64,000 nt of DNA from Streptomyces sp. TLI_171 (GTDB lineage Bacteria; Actinomycetota; Actinomycetes; Streptomycetales; Streptomycetaceae): positions 620,001 to 684,000 of the forward strand of contig NZ_RAPS01000001.1 of assembly GCF_003610255.1 (NCBI RefSeq). The letters run 5' to 3'. The notes beneath the pieces were generated by a model that was not told where the DNA came from, ran no database searches, and worked only from the letters and a program-made list of their open reading frames with translations. Of the stretch, positions 34,703 through 42,860 are shown piece after piece. The position numbers were made by a program, and so were the translations under genes. Position 1 is the stretch's first letter. Each line of letters begins with the position of its first letter.

Positions 34703-35440
34703 TCAGTCGAGGACCCCGACGGCGTGGGCGATGACGAGCAGCGAGGTGATGAGCGCGGCGATGCTCTCCACCGCCATCAGGGCCTTGGCGCGGGTGGACA
34801 GCGGCATGGTGTCGGTCGGGCTGAACGCCGTGGAGTTGGTCACCGAGACGTACAGGTAGTCCATCAGCGTGGGCACCCAGTCGCAGCTGCGGCTGGCGCC
34901 GTCGGCGACCTCCTCGACCGCGTCGTGGTTCTCGTCCTGGGAGAACCGGAAGTCCGCGAGCGGCAGTTCGGACCGGTCGACCTGGGTGCGGACCACCGGC
35001 CCGCCGCGGTCGAGCTCCCAGTACGCGAGGCCGAAGACGATGATGCCGGTCGCCCACACCTGGAGCGCGGCCAGCAGCAGCGAACCGCCGTCGTCGGCCC
35101 GCTCGGTCACCATGGCGTCGACCAGCAGGCCCAGCGCGGCCAGGTTGCTGACGCCGATCAGCCCGACCAGGGTCAGCGACAGCGTCCGGGACAGCCGGTT
35201 CTGCCGGGTCATCCGGCGCGGGTTGACCGCGATCAGCGGGATCAGCAGCAGCACCTCCAGCGCCGGCAGCACGTACCGCGGGACGACCAGCAGCTGTCCC
35301 GGCAGCGCCAGGTAGAGCAGGATCGCGGCGAGGGTGGCCAGCACGGCGGGCAGCCGGGCCTCGCCCCGGCGCTCGTGCCGCGGGAAGCGCTGCAGCGCCC
35401 GCGCCCGGTGGTCGTTCAGTGTCCGGTCCCCGTTCTGCAC
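34703..35440 (-). CDS. Multi-pass membrane protein, channel-like C-terminus
   Basis: A 245-residue protein with a GTG start behind AGGAGGT. About five hydrophobic helices are seen: two near residues 30-70, two near 85-150 and one at 218-240. Before the last helix is DYLYVSVTNSTAFSPTDTMP, which looks like the pore-helix and filter region of two-helix ion channels but without a TVGYG filter. Similar actinobacterial membrane proteins are unannotated. An ion-channel-like or sensor role is only a suggestion. Confidence 0.8.
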   Translation of the reverse strand: MQNGDRTLNDHRARALQRFPRHERRGEARLPAVLATLAAILLYLALPGQLLVVPRYVLPALEVLLLIPLIAVNPRRMTRQNRLSRTLSLTLVGLIGVSNLAALGLLVDAMVTERADDGGSLLLAALQVWATGIIVFGLAYWELDRGGPVVRTQVDRSELPLADFRFSQDENHDAVEEVADGASRSCDWVPTLMDYLYVSVTNSTAFSPTDTMPLSTRAKALMAVESIAALITSLLVIAHAVGVLD

Positions 35441-35477
35441 TCCCTGACCTCCTGCTCGACTCCGCCGACCACTCCCC

Positions 35478-35951
35478 TCACTCGGCGGCGCTGGGCACCT
35501 TGAGCGGGTCGTGGGTGGCGGTCTTCCTGGCCTCTTGCAGTCGCTCGCCGAGTTCGAGCAGGCGGTTGCGGCCCATGGCCCTGCGGACCTCGGGGAACCA
35601 CTCCTTCTCCTCCTCCTCGACGTGGTGGCGGACGTTCTCCATCAGCACCGTCATCTTGGCGTCGAACCGCTCGTCCTCGGGGTCGAGGTCGGTCAGCTCG
35701 GCGAGCATCCACACCACCACGTGGTGTTCCTCGACGCTCTCCAGCACGTGGTCGGAGGTGTCGGGGGCGGCCTCGCGCGCCGCCGGGTAGAACACCTCCT
35801 CCTCGATGACGGTGTGGACGGTGAGTTCCTCGATCACCCGGTCGACGATCCGGCGCTTGGTCGCGAAGGCCCGGTCGCCGGCCTGCTCGAACTCCTTGAA
35901 CAGCTTCTCGACCTTCGTGTGGTCTTCCTTCAGCAGCACGATCGCGTCCAT
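35478..35951 (-). CDS. Hemerythrin-domain protein
   Basis: A 157-residue four-helix protein from the ATG at 35951 with AGGAGA upstream. The diiron ligand pattern is visible: EDHTKVEKLFKEFEQ, TVHTVIEEEVFYPAA, VEEHHVVVWMLAEL and VRHHVEEEEKEWFP. Cytoplasmic proteins of this type bind oxygen, nitric oxide or iron and are often stress-induced; in Streptomyces they protect against oxidative damage. A good sigma-B-like promoter candidate lies at 35993-36017. Confidence 0.92.
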   Translation of the reverse strand: MDAIVLLKEDHTKVEKLFKEFEQAGDRAFATKRRIVDRVIEELTVHTVIEEEVFYPAAREAAPDTSDHVLESVEEHHVVVWMLAELTDLDPEDERFDAKMTVLMENVRHHVEEEEKEWFPEVRRAMGRNRLLELGERLQEARKTATHDPLKVPSAAE

Positions 35952-35992
35952 GCGGGTCTCCTGTGTCGGTCGGGGCGGGAACGGCTCGGCGG

Positions 35993-36017
35993 CTACCCGG
36001 CGCGGGCCGTCCCAACC
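35993..36017 (-). promoter_or_regulatory. Candidate sigma-B-like promoter of hemerythrin gene
   Basis: On the minus strand it reads GGTT, 15 bases, GGGTAG, with a predicted leader of about 35 bases. It is 9 bp from a divergent candidate at 36027. Confidence 0.5.
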
Positions 36018-36026
36018 GGCCGGGCG

Positions 36027-36051
36027 GTTTGCCGGACGGACCCTCGGGCAG
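36027..36051 (+). promoter_or_regulatory. Candidate sigma-B-like promoter of DUF4235-like gene
   Basis: It reads GTTT, 15 bases, GGGCAG on the plus strand, about 62 bp before the ATG at 36114. Confidence 0.45.
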
Positions 36052-36113
36052 CCGCCCAGGAAGCTCCGGACCCGGTGACCGGGCGACGGGGCCGGACGAG
36101 GCCGGGAGGTCCG

Positions 36114-36407
36114 ATGATCGCGGCGGTGGTGGTGTCCAAGCCGGCCCGCATGCTGGCGGCAGCCGTCGGCGGGGCGGTGGTCAGGCGGGTGTGGCGGCGG
36201 GTCGGCGGCGCGCCCGCGGGTGGCGGTCGGCGCGGGGCGCTGACGGCCACCACGGTGCAGGGCGCGGCCGTGGTGCTGGCCCGGGCCGCCCTCGGCCGTG
36301 CGGCGCGGCGCCGCGCTCAGGCGGCCACGGCGGGGGCGGCCGGCGGGTCCCGGCGCACCAGCAGGGCGCGCCGGTCGTCCTCGGTGAGGCCGCCCCAGAT
36401 CCCGTAG
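36114..36407 (+). CDS. DUF4235-like small protein
   Basis: A 97-residue reading frame with a good GGGAGGT site. Residues 5-25 (VVVSKPARMLAAAVGGAVVR) and 43-62 (ALTATTVQGAAVVLARAALG) resemble the two hydrophobic segments of DUF4235 proteins such as the one at the left edge. The C-terminal 30 residues are read through the opposite strand of the WhiB gene, giving a 91-bp tail-to-tail overlap and an Arg/Ser-rich tail that may have been gained by loss of the original stop. A sigma-B-like promoter candidate precedes it. Confidence 0.6.
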   Translation: MIAAVVVSKPARMLAAAVGGAVVRRVWRRVGGAPAGGGRRGALTATTVQGAAVVLARAALGRAARRRAQAATAGAAGGSRRTSRARRSSSVRPPQIP

Positions 36408-36622
36408 GGCTCCTGGGTGGCGAGGGCGTGCCGCCGGCACTCCAGGCGGACCGGGCAGCCGGCGCACACCCGCTTCGCGGCTTCCTCGCGTTGCCGTGCC
36501 TCGGCCCGGCCCTCGTGCGCCGGGCGGAAGAAGACGGCGCTGCCGACGGTGCGGCAGGAGCCTTCCAACTGCCATTCCCAGTGGTGGGTCTGTGCGCCGG
36601 GGAGCCGGGAGAGCATGGTCAC
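36317..36622 (-). CDS. WhiB-family Fe-S transcription factor
   Basis: A 101-residue Wbl protein. Four cysteines in the family pattern bind a [4Fe-4S] cluster: one in GSCRTVG, then RVCAGCPVRLEC (C-x2-C-x5-C). The beta-turn YGIWGGLTEDDR and a basic tail (RRALLVRR) form the DNA-contact region. Wbl proteins bind the housekeeping sigma factor region 4 and sense redox or NO while controlling development, antibiotic resistance or stress. It is short, like WblE/WhiB1-type proteins. A GTG at 36622 or an ATG at 36616 could start it; GGAAGG favours the GTG. Confidence 0.93.
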   Translation of the reverse strand: MTMLSRLPGAQTHHWEWQLEGSCRTVGSAVFFRPAHEGRAEARQREEAAKRVCAGCPVRLECRRHALATQEPYGIWGGLTEDDRRALLVRRDPPAAPAVAA

Positions 36623-36714
36623 GGGGGTGCCTTCCGATCGTGGACGGGGACGGTCCGCGTCTAACCGCTCCGGGCCGGCTCATGCCGGTCTCCGTGATCC
36701 TTCCGGCCGGGCGT

Positions 36715-37806
36715 TCAGCGGCCGGGCTCGGTGGGGGCGAACTCCGGTCCGTCGGCGGGGCCCTTGGCGCGCTCGTCCGGCGCGGGGGCGCCCTCGCCGG
36801 TCATCCGGGCCTCGGGGGTCTCCACCGGCGGGTGGGCCGGGGCGCTGCCGGTGCCGCGGAGCGCGGGCAGGACCAGCTCCCGGTAGGCGTCGAAGAACGC
36901 GTCCTGGTCGGGGCCGATCTGTCCGACGTACACCTCGTCGAAGCCGGCCTGCCGGTACGCGCCGATCGCTGCCGCGTGCTGATCGACGTCGTCCCCGCAG
37001 GGCACGGCTTCGGCCACCGCCTCACGGGTGACGAGTTCGCTGGCCTGCTCGAAGTGCGCGGGGGTGGGCAGCAGTTGGGCAAGCTCGCCCGGGAGGAGTT
37101 CGGTCGGCCAGCGCCGGTGCACCACGTCGACGGCCTTCTCCCGGTCGGCGCTCCAGCACACCTTGAGGCCGCCGACCACGGGCTTGCCCGCACCGCCGCC
37201 GGCACGGAACGCGGCCACCAGGTCGGCGTCCGGCGTCATGGTGACGAACCCGTCGCCGATCCGGCCCGCCAGCTCGGCCGCCTTCGGGCCGAACCCGGAG
37301 ACCAACACCGGCAGCGGGCCCTCCGGCGCGGTGTACAGCCGGGCGGTGTCCACGGTGTAGTGCCGGCCGCGGTGGCTGACCTGGCGGCCGGTGAACAGCT
37401 CGCGCATCACCGCGACCGCTTCCTCCAGCATCTCGGCACGCTCCTCGAACGACGGCCAGCGGTCGCCCAGCACGTGCTCGTTGAGCGCCTCGCCGGTGCC
37501 GACGCCCAGCGCGAACCGGCCGCCGAGCAGCACGCTGGAGGTCGCCGCGGCCTGGGCGGTGACCGCCGGGTGCAGGCGCACGGTGGGGCAGGTCACCAGC
37601 GTGGTGACGGGCAGGTCCACGGCCTGCGAGAGCGCGCCGATCATCGACCAGACGAACGCGCTGTTTCCCTGCGCCTCGTTCCACGGGTGGAAGTGGTCCG
37701 AGATCGCCAGCCGGGTGAACCCGGCGGCCTCGGCCCGCACGGCCTGGTCGATCAGCTCCTGCGGGGTGAACTCCTCGCAGGACAGGAAGTACCCGTACTC
37801 GGTCAT
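36715..37806 (-). CDS. F420-dependent LLM oxidoreductase (G6PDH-like)
   Basis: A 363-residue luciferase-like monooxygenase-family protein from the ATG at 37806. MTEYGYFLSCEEFTPQELID and ISDHFHPWNEAQGNSAFVWS are diagnostic of the group named after F420-dependent glucose-6-phosphate dehydrogenases. GRFALGVGTGEALNEHVLGD and PVLVSGFGPKAAELAGRIGD continue the TIM barrel. Most members of this subgroup have unproven substrates. Coenzyme F420 is typical of actinomycetes. The C-terminal 40 residues are polar and variable. Confidence 0.9.
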   Translation of the reverse strand: MTEYGYFLSCEEFTPQELIDQAVRAEAAGFTRLAISDHFHPWNEAQGNSAFVWSMIGALSQAVDLPVTTLVTCPTVRLHPAVTAQAAATSSVLLGGRFALGVGTGEALNEHVLGDRWPSFEERAEMLEEAVAVMRELFTGRQVSHRGRHYTVDTARLYTAPEGPLPVLVSGFGPKAAELAGRIGDGFVTMTPDADLVAAFRAGGGAGKPVVGGLKVCWSADREKAVDVVHRRWPTELLPGELAQLLPTPAHFEQASELVTREAVAEAVPCGDDVDQHAAAIGAYRQAGFDEVYVGQIGPDQDAFFDAYRELVLPALRGTGSAPAHPPVETPEARMTGEGAPAPDERAKGPADGPEFAPTEPGR

Positions 37807-37933
37807 CACGACTCCTCGTCTCGACTCGTCCCCCTTGCGACCGTTTGCCCGTTTTCCTCGACTCACCGCACGGTCGGACCGGTTTTCCCTCCGTCGCAGG
37901 ACGAACCGGGACGGATCGATCTGCGCAGAGCGT

Positions 37934-37958
37934 GCATGGCCCGCCCGGACGGGGGCAG
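37934..37958 (+). promoter_or_regulatory. Candidate sigma-B-like promoter of CsbD gene
   Basis: It reads GCAT, 15 bases, GGGCAG, with a predicted leader near 36 bases before the ATG at 38001. CsbD in Bacillus is a sigma-B regulon member, which fits. Confidence 0.42.
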
Positions 37959-38000
37959 TCGACGGCCACGAGCACGTCGTCGATCAACGCAGGAGGAGTC

Positions 38001-38177
38001 ATGAGCACCGGGGACAAGGCTTCGAACGCCGCCCAGCAGGCCAAGGGCAAGGTCGAGGAGGCCGCGGGCCGGGCCGTCGGCAACGAGCGGCTGGAGGCGG
38101 AGGGCCGCAAGGACCAGGCGGCCGGCGACCTCAAGCAGGCCGGCGAGAAGGTCAAGGACGCCTTCCGGCGCCCTTGA
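38001..38177 (+). CDS. CsbD-family stress protein
   Basis: A 58-residue charged helical protein behind a perfect AGGAGGAG site. It has the CsbD pattern KASNAAQQAKGKVEEAAGRA followed by NERLEAEGRKDQAAGDLKQA. In Bacillus subtilis csbD is controlled by sigma-B; the molecular function is unknown. It is 82 bp upstream of a PRC-barrel gene in the same orientation. Confidence 0.92.
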   Translation: MSTGDKASNAAQQAKGKVEEAAGRAVGNERLEAEGRKDQAAGDLKQAGEKVKDAFRRP

Positions 38178-38259
38178 CCGCGCGGACGGCGAGCCCGCCC
38201 CGCGGGCACCCGACCGACCGGCGTCCACCGAACGACCATCGACCGACGAGGAGACAGTG

Positions 38260-38607
38260 GTGACCGAAGGAATGTGGGACTACGAGAGCGCCGACGGCTA
38301 CGCGGCGGGCACCGACCTGACGGGGTACCGGGTGGAGGCCACCGACGGGCACATCGGCAAGGTGGACAAGCACACCGAGGAGGTAGACGCCTCCTACCTG
38401 GTGGTCGACACCGGCCCGTGGATCTTCGGCCGGGAGGTGCTGCTCCCCGCCGGCACGGTCCAGCGGGTCGACACCGCCGAGCAGACCGTCTGGGTGAACC
38501 GGACCAAGGACGAGGTGAAGAACTCGCCGGAGTTCGACCGGGACCGCCACACCGGTGACCCCGAGTACCGCCGCGAGATCGGCGGCTACTACGGCGGCAT
38601 CGTCTGA
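38260..38607 (+). CDS. PRC-barrel domain protein
   Basis: About 115 residues, from the second of two adjacent GTG codons (spacing from GAGGAG favours 38260). The N-terminal half is a PRC barrel: LTGYRVEATDGHIGKVDKHT, SYLVVDTGPWIFGREVLLPA and GTVQRVDTAEQTVWVN. A polar tail with YRREIGGYYGGIV follows. PRC barrels bind RNA or partner proteins; stand-alone forms in actinomycetes are stress-associated. It probably shares a transcript with csbD, ended by the hairpin at 38624. Confidence 0.92.
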   Translation: MTEGMWDYESADGYAAGTDLTGYRVEATDGHIGKVDKHTEEVDASYLVVDTGPWIFGREVLLPAGTVQRVDTAEQTVWVNRTKDEVKNSPEFDRDRHTGDPEYRREIGGYYGGIV

Positions 38608-38623
38608 CGGCCCGCCCTCCCCC

Positions 38624-38665
38624 GGAACCGCCCCACCGCGACCCGTTCGCCGGTGGGGCGGTTCC
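38624..38665 (+). terminator. Hairpin terminator
   Basis: A 15-bp perfect stem (38624-38638 with 38651-38665) and 12-base loop lies 17 bp past the PRC-barrel stop. Confidence 0.7.
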
Positions 38666-38775
38666 GGCGTATCACCCGGTCGGCCGCGCATGGTCCGGGC
38701 CCAGTGGGTAACCGGAGGGCGACCGTCCGTCGGCGCCCACCCGGGGGCCGCCCACCGCGCCCGAACGAGGTCCGC

Positions 38776-39165
38776 ATGCCCGTCCGCACCTTCCACGCCA
38801 CCGTCGTCACCCTCCCCGAGGCTCCGTACCCGCATCGGCGGCTGCCGGCCCGGCTGTGCTTCGACGCCGCCCACCCCTACGCGGTGCAGTTGTCCTTCCC
38901 GCCGGACGGTGCGGGGTGGAGCTTCGAGCGCGACCTGCTGGAGCGCGGGCGCCACGAGCCCGTCGGGGCGGGCGACGTGGTGATCGAGCCCGCCCCGGGC
39001 CGGCAGGTGCTGATCAGGCTGCGCACCCCGGGCGATCAGCTGGTGCTCGCGGTGCCGGCCGACACGGTGGCCGCGTTCCTCTGCGACGCCTACACCCTCG
39101 TCCCGCCGGGCACCGAGTCCGACCACCTCGACCTGGACGCGGCGCTCGCCCGGCTGCTCGACTGA
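38776..39165 (+). CDS. SsgA-like protein (SALP)
   Basis: A 129-residue protein with GAGG before the ATG. SsgA-family features are RLCFDAAHPYAVQLSFPP, WSFERDLLERG, GDVVIEPAPGRQVLIRL and VAAFLCDAYTLVPPGTESDH. These proteins occur only in morphologically complex actinomycetes and steer septum placement and sporulation, as SsgB recruits FtsZ. Which paralogue this is cannot be told. A weaker stress-type promoter candidate (GCAT, 14 bases, GGGTAA at 38688-38711) precedes it. A second SsgA-like gene is at 62059. Confidence 0.92.
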   Translation: MPVRTFHATVVTLPEAPYPHRRLPARLCFDAAHPYAVQLSFPPDGAGWSFERDLLERGRHEPVGAGDVVIEPAPGRQVLIRLRTPGDQLVLAVPADTVAAFLCDAYTLVPPGTESDHLDLDAALARLLD

Positions 39166-39269
39166 ACACCCCTTGCCCGAACGGGCGTTGGGCTCGCGCG
39201 CTGCGGCGGGCCCGGGCCGGGTCTACCGTCGGGAGAAGGGGAACCCGGCGGCAGACGAAGGAGCGCGGC

Positions 39270-40874
39270 ATGGCCGACGCGATCGTGATCGGCTCCGGAC
39301 CGAACGGCCTGGTGGCGGCGAACGTGCTCGCCGACGCGGGGTGGCGGGTGCTGGTGCTGGAGGCGCAGCCCTCCCCCGGCGGCGCGGTGCGCAGCGACCG
39401 CGGCGTGGACCCGCGGTACGTCTCCGACCTGTTCAGTTCCTTCCACCCGCTGGCCGTCGCCTCCCCGGCGATCGGCGCGCTCGGCCTGGAGCAGTACGGC
39501 CTGAGCTGGGGCCACGCCCCGGTGGTGCTGGCCCACCCGACGCCGGACGGCCGCTGCGCGACCCTGCACCGCGACGGCGGAGCGGACGGCGCGGAGGGCC
39601 TGGAGCGCGCGTTCGGTGCGCACGACGCCGCGGCCTGGCAGCGCCTGGCGGACCGCTGGGACGAGCTGGAACCGCACCTGGTGGACGCCCTGCTGGCGCC
39701 CTTTCCGCCGGTGCGGGCGGGCGCGGCGATCGCGGCCCGGCTGCGCGCCGCCGGGCTGCTGGAGCTGGCACGGTTCCTCGCGCTGCCGCTGCGCCGGCTG
39801 GCCGAGGAGGAGTTCGACGGCGAAGGCCCGGGCCTGCTGCTGGCGGGCTGCGCCCTGCACGCGGACCTGCTGCCGGAGGCGGCGGGCAGCGGGGCGTTCG
39901 GCTGGCTGATGGCGATGCTCGGGCGGCGGTTCGGCTGGCCGGTGCCGGTGGGCGGGGCGTCCGCGCTGACGGCTGCGCTGGTGCGCCGGCTGGAGGCCCG
40001 CGGCGGGGAGGTGCGGTGCGGCCGGCGGGTGCGGGAGGTGGTGGTCCGGCAGGGGACGGCGCTCGGGGTGCGCACCGCCGACGGCGACAGCCACCGGGCC
40101 CGCCGCGCGGTGCTCGCGGACACCTCCGCGACCGCCCTGTACGGCGGCCTGGTGCCCTGGGACCGGTTGCCGACGCGGCTGCGCCGGGACCTGCGCCGCT
40201 TCCAGTGGGACCTGGCCACCGTCAAGGTCGACTGGGCGCTGTCCGGGCGGATCCCGTGGGCCGCGCCCGCGGCCGGGCGGGCCGGCACCGTCCACCTGGG
40301 GGCGGACCTGGACGAGCTCGGCGACTGGGCGCACCAGGTGCTCACCGGGCGCCTGCCGGCCCGGCCGTTCGCGCTGCTCGGGCAGATGAGCGTGGCCGAC
40401 CCGACCCGCTCCCCGCCGGGCACCGAATCCGCCTGGGCGTACACCCACGTCCCGCAGCGGGTAGCCGCCGACCTCGGCCCGGACGGCATCACCGGCCGGT
40501 GGGACGCCCGGGAGGCCGAGGCGATGGCGGACCGCGTCGAGCAGCAGGTGGAGCGGTTCGCCCCGGGCTTCCGCACCCTCGTGACCGCGCGCCGGATCCT
40601 CACCCCGCCGGCGCTGCAGGCGCTGGACGAGAACCTGGTCGGCGGCGCGATCAACGGCGGCACCGCCGCCCCGCACCAGCAGCTGCTGCTGCGGCCCACC
40701 CCCGGCACCGTGGGCCCGCACACCCCGGTCGCCCGCCTCTACCTGGCGTCCGCCTCCGCCCACCCCGGCGGCGGGGTGCACGGGGCGTGCGGCGCCAACG
40801 CGGCCCGGGCCGCCCTGAACGCCTACCGGCGCTCGCCCGCCCGCTTCCTGCCGGACGGTCACCGCCCGGCCTGA
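39270..40874 (+). CDS. Phytoene-desaturase-like FAD oxidoreductase
   Basis: A 534-residue protein from the ATG at 39270 (GAAGGAG site). AIVIGSGPNGLVAANVLADA and VLVLEAQPSPGGAVRS form the dinucleotide-binding fold with the GG doublet. The C-terminal LYLASASAHPGGGVHGACGA is the ATG/GG motif of the carotenoid-desaturase/PYROXD2 group. It may oxidise a lipid or isoprenoid, but no carotenoid genes are nearby. It is followed 32 bp later by an SRPBCC protein on the same strand, which may present its hydrophobic substrate. Confidence 0.88.
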   Translation: MADAIVIGSGPNGLVAANVLADAGWRVLVLEAQPSPGGAVRSDRGVDPRYVSDLFSSFHPLAVASPAIGALGLEQYGLSWGHAPVVLAHPTPDGRCATLHRDGGADGAEGLERAFGAHDAAAWQRLADRWDELEPHLVDALLAPFPPVRAGAAIAARLRAAGLLELARFLALPLRRLAEEEFDGEGPGLLLAGCALHADLLPEAAGSGAFGWLMAMLGRRFGWPVPVGGASALTAALVRRLEARGGEVRCGRRVREVVVRQGTALGVRTADGDSHRARRAVLADTSATALYGGLVPWDRLPTRLRRDLRRFQWDLATVKVDWALSGRIPWAAPAAGRAGTVHLGADLDELGDWAHQVLTGRLPARPFALLGQMSVADPTRSPPGTESAWAYTHVPQRVAADLGPDGITGRWDAREAEAMADRVEQQVERFAPGFRTLVTARRILTPPALQALDENLVGGAINGGTAAPHQQLLLRPTPGTVGPHTPVARLYLASASAHPGGGVHGACGANAARAALNAYRRSPARFLPDGHRPA

Positions 40875-40906
40875 CACCCCGTCACCCGACCGGAGGGGAG
40901 CCTCCC

Positions 40907-41356
40907 ATGGCACAGCGTCAGCGCCTGATCGAAGCCGCACCCGAGCAGGTCTGGGACGTCCTCGCGAACGCCCGCAGCTACGCGCAGTGGGTGGTCGGCA
41001 CCCAGGACGTCCTGGACTCCGACGACGACTGGCCCGCGGTCGGGGCCAGGCTGGGCTTCCGGGTCGGGGTCGGCCCGGCGACCTTCGAGGACACCTGCGT
41101 GGTGCGGATCTGCGAGCCGCTGCACCGCCTCGAACTGGAGGCCGCCGCCAAGCCGTTGGGCACCGCCCGGATCGCCTTCGGGCTGATCCCCTGGGCCGAG
41201 CACACCCTGGTGCTGCTGGACGAGCACCCGCTGCGCGGCCTCGGCGCCCGGCTGGAAAACCCGCTCACCGAACTGGCCCTGCACCTGCGGAACCGGCAGC
41301 TGCTGGGCAACCTGGCCAGGGCCGTCCGGCCGGCGGCCGGGAAGGTCGGCCGGTGA
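40907..41356 (+). CDS. SRPBCC-family (START-like) protein
   Basis: A 149-residue protein with a CGGAGGGG site. It has the polyketide-cyclase/START-like helix-grip pattern: LIEAAPEQVWDVLANARSYA, WVVGTQDVLDSDDDWPAVGA, VRICEPLHRLELEAAAKPLG and a long C-terminal helix. Such proteins enclose hydrophobic ligands. Co-transcription with the FAD oxidoreductase suggests a shared lipid-like substrate. Confidence 0.88.
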   Translation: MAQRQRLIEAAPEQVWDVLANARSYAQWVVGTQDVLDSDDDWPAVGARLGFRVGVGPATFEDTCVVRICEPLHRLELEAAAKPLGTARIAFGLIPWAEHTLVLLDEHPLRGLGARLENPLTELALHLRNRQLLGNLARAVRPAAGKVGR

Positions 41357-41380
41357 ACCGGGCCTCTCTCGACGGCGCGC

Positions 41381-41842
41381 TCACGCCCCGCTACCGCCGT
41401 CCGGACCGAGTTCCTCGGCGAGTCCGACCACGAGGCCCTCGGGCCCGCGGACGTAGCAGAGCCGGTAGACGTCCTCGAACCGGACGATCTCGCCGACCGG
41501 TTCGGCCCCGTGCGTCCGCAGCCGGGCCACCGTGTCGTCGAGGTCGTCGACGGCGAACATGATCCGCCGCAGGCCGAGGGTGTTCGCGGGCGCGTCCTTC
41601 GGCTCGGGGACGAGCGCCTTCGGCCGGTGGAACCGGGCCAGCTCCACTCGCCCCGGCTGACCCGGGATCCGCAGCATGGCGACGTCCTGCCGGACGTCCT
41701 GCAGCCCGATGACGCGCTCCGCCCCCGGCCAGTCCAGCGGGCCCCTGCCCTCGAGTTCCATGCCGAGCTCGACCAGGAACGCGATGACGGCGTCGAGGTC
41801 CTCGACCACGATCAGCACGTTGTCCATCCGCCGGATCCCCAT
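41381..41842 (-). CDS. VOC/glyoxalase-fold protein
   Basis: A 153-residue protein from the ATG at 41842 with a perfect AAGGAGG site. Two beta-alpha-beta-beta-beta modules are seen: DNVLIVVEDLDAVIAFLVEL with VELARFHRPKAL, and IMFAVDDLDDTVARLRTHGA with LCYVRGPEGLVVGLAEEL. The classical metal-binding His of the first strand is not obvious, but the Glu in VELARF and the Glu of the last strand are present. The substrate is unknown. Confidence 0.88.
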   Translation of the reverse strand: MGIRRMDNVLIVVEDLDAVIAFLVELGMELEGRGPLDWPGAERVIGLQDVRQDVAMLRIPGQPGRVELARFHRPKALVPEPKDAPANTLGLRRIMFAVDDLDDTVARLRTHGAEPVGEIVRFEDVYRLCYVRGPEGLVVGLAEELGPDGGSGA

Positions 41843-41942
41843 ACCGGTCCTCCTTCGTACGGCACCGGCCACGCTAGCCGCTCCCGCGGCCGGGACGGAG
41901 CCGACCGGCCGTTCTCGACCTCGCCGGCCTCCCCGGGCGGGC

Positions 41943-42836
41943 TCAGCGGCGCTCGACGGGGGCGGCGGGCATCGCCCACCGGATCGCCCCGACCACGGCC
42001 AGGCCGAGCGGCCGCACCGCGGCGGCGGCGAACGGCGTGACCGGCAGTCCCAGCAGCGCCCGGTGCTCCGGCGCGGGCAGGCCGACCGCCGCGGCGGCCA
42101 GCGCCCCGTACGCCGGACGGACCGCCCACGGGACGGGCGGGCGGAGCAGCAGGAAGCGGGCCGCGTCCCGGGCCTCGGCGGTCATCGCCAGCTCGGGCCG
42201 GTAGGAGCGCAGCACGGCAGCGAGCTCCGCGCGGCTCCGGGGCGGCCCCTCGACGCCGAGCGCCGCGGCGACCTCCGCCATGTCCGCCACGTAGGCGTCG
42301 CACCCGGCGGGGTCCAACCGGGCGGCCCCGTACGCCTGGTGGGCGCGCAGGAAGCTGTCGGTCTCCACGGCGTGCACCCAGGCCAGCAGGTGCGGGTCGT
42401 CGGCGCGGTACGGGCGGCCGGCCGCCGTGGTGCCGCGGATCCGGGCGTGCACCGCGCGGACCCGGGCCACCGCGGCCCTGGCGTCCTCGGCGGTGCCGAA
42501 GGTGGTGAAGGCGAGGAAGGTGCTGGTGCGCTGCAGTCTGCCCCACGGGTCGCTGCGGTACCCCGAGTGGGCGGCCACCGCCGCCATCGCGGACGGGTGC
42601 AGCGACTGGACCAGCAGCGCCGCGAGCCCGCCGACGAACATCGAGGCGTCGCCGTGCACCAGCCGGATCGCCCGGTCCGGGGCGAACCAGCGCGGCCCGG
42701 GCGTGCCGTGCACCCGCTGCCGCACCGCAGGCCCGTCCGGACCGGCCACCCGGGCGAACAGCGCGGCCCCGAGCTGCTCGCGCAGCCCGCCGGTCTTCCG
42801 GTCCCGCTCCACTTCCACACCGTCCACACCGTCCAC
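41943..42836 (-). CDS. MpaB-family (DUF2236) oxygenase
   Basis: A 297-residue protein of the latex-clearing-protein/MpaB group: GDASMFVGGLAALLVQSLHP, RSDPWGRLQRTSTFLAFTTF and DDPHLLAWVHAVETDSFLRA, in which the conserved His residues coordinate heme or metal. Family members include Lcp rubber oxygenase and the fungal MpaB. The role here is unknown. The start is uncertain: several in-frame GTGs lie in a short GTGGAC-type repeat and none has a good ribosome site. The DNA just upstream is a copy of the 3' end of the RsbW-like gene. Confidence 0.85.
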   Translation of the reverse strand: MDGVDGVEVERDRKTGGLREQLGAALFARVAGPDGPAVRQRVHGTPGPRWFAPDRAIRLVHGDASMFVGGLAALLVQSLHPSAMAAVAAHSGYRSDPWGRLQRTSTFLAFTTFGTAEDARAAVARVRAVHARIRGTTAAGRPYRADDPHLLAWVHAVETDSFLRAHQAYGAARLDPAGCDAYVADMAEVAAALGVEGPPRSRAELAAVLRSYRPELAMTAEARDAARFLLLRPPVPWAVRPAYGALAAAAVGLPAPEHRALLGLPVTPFAAAAVRPLGLAVVGAIRWAMPAAPVERR

Positions 42837-42860
42837 GGTAGCCCGCGCGGCGGGCGGGAG

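Noticed and set aside
36715..37806. Calling the LLM protein an F420-dependent glucose-6-phosphate dehydrogenase outright
   Set aside because: The subfamily is named for that activity but most members are unproven; only the family assignment is supported.
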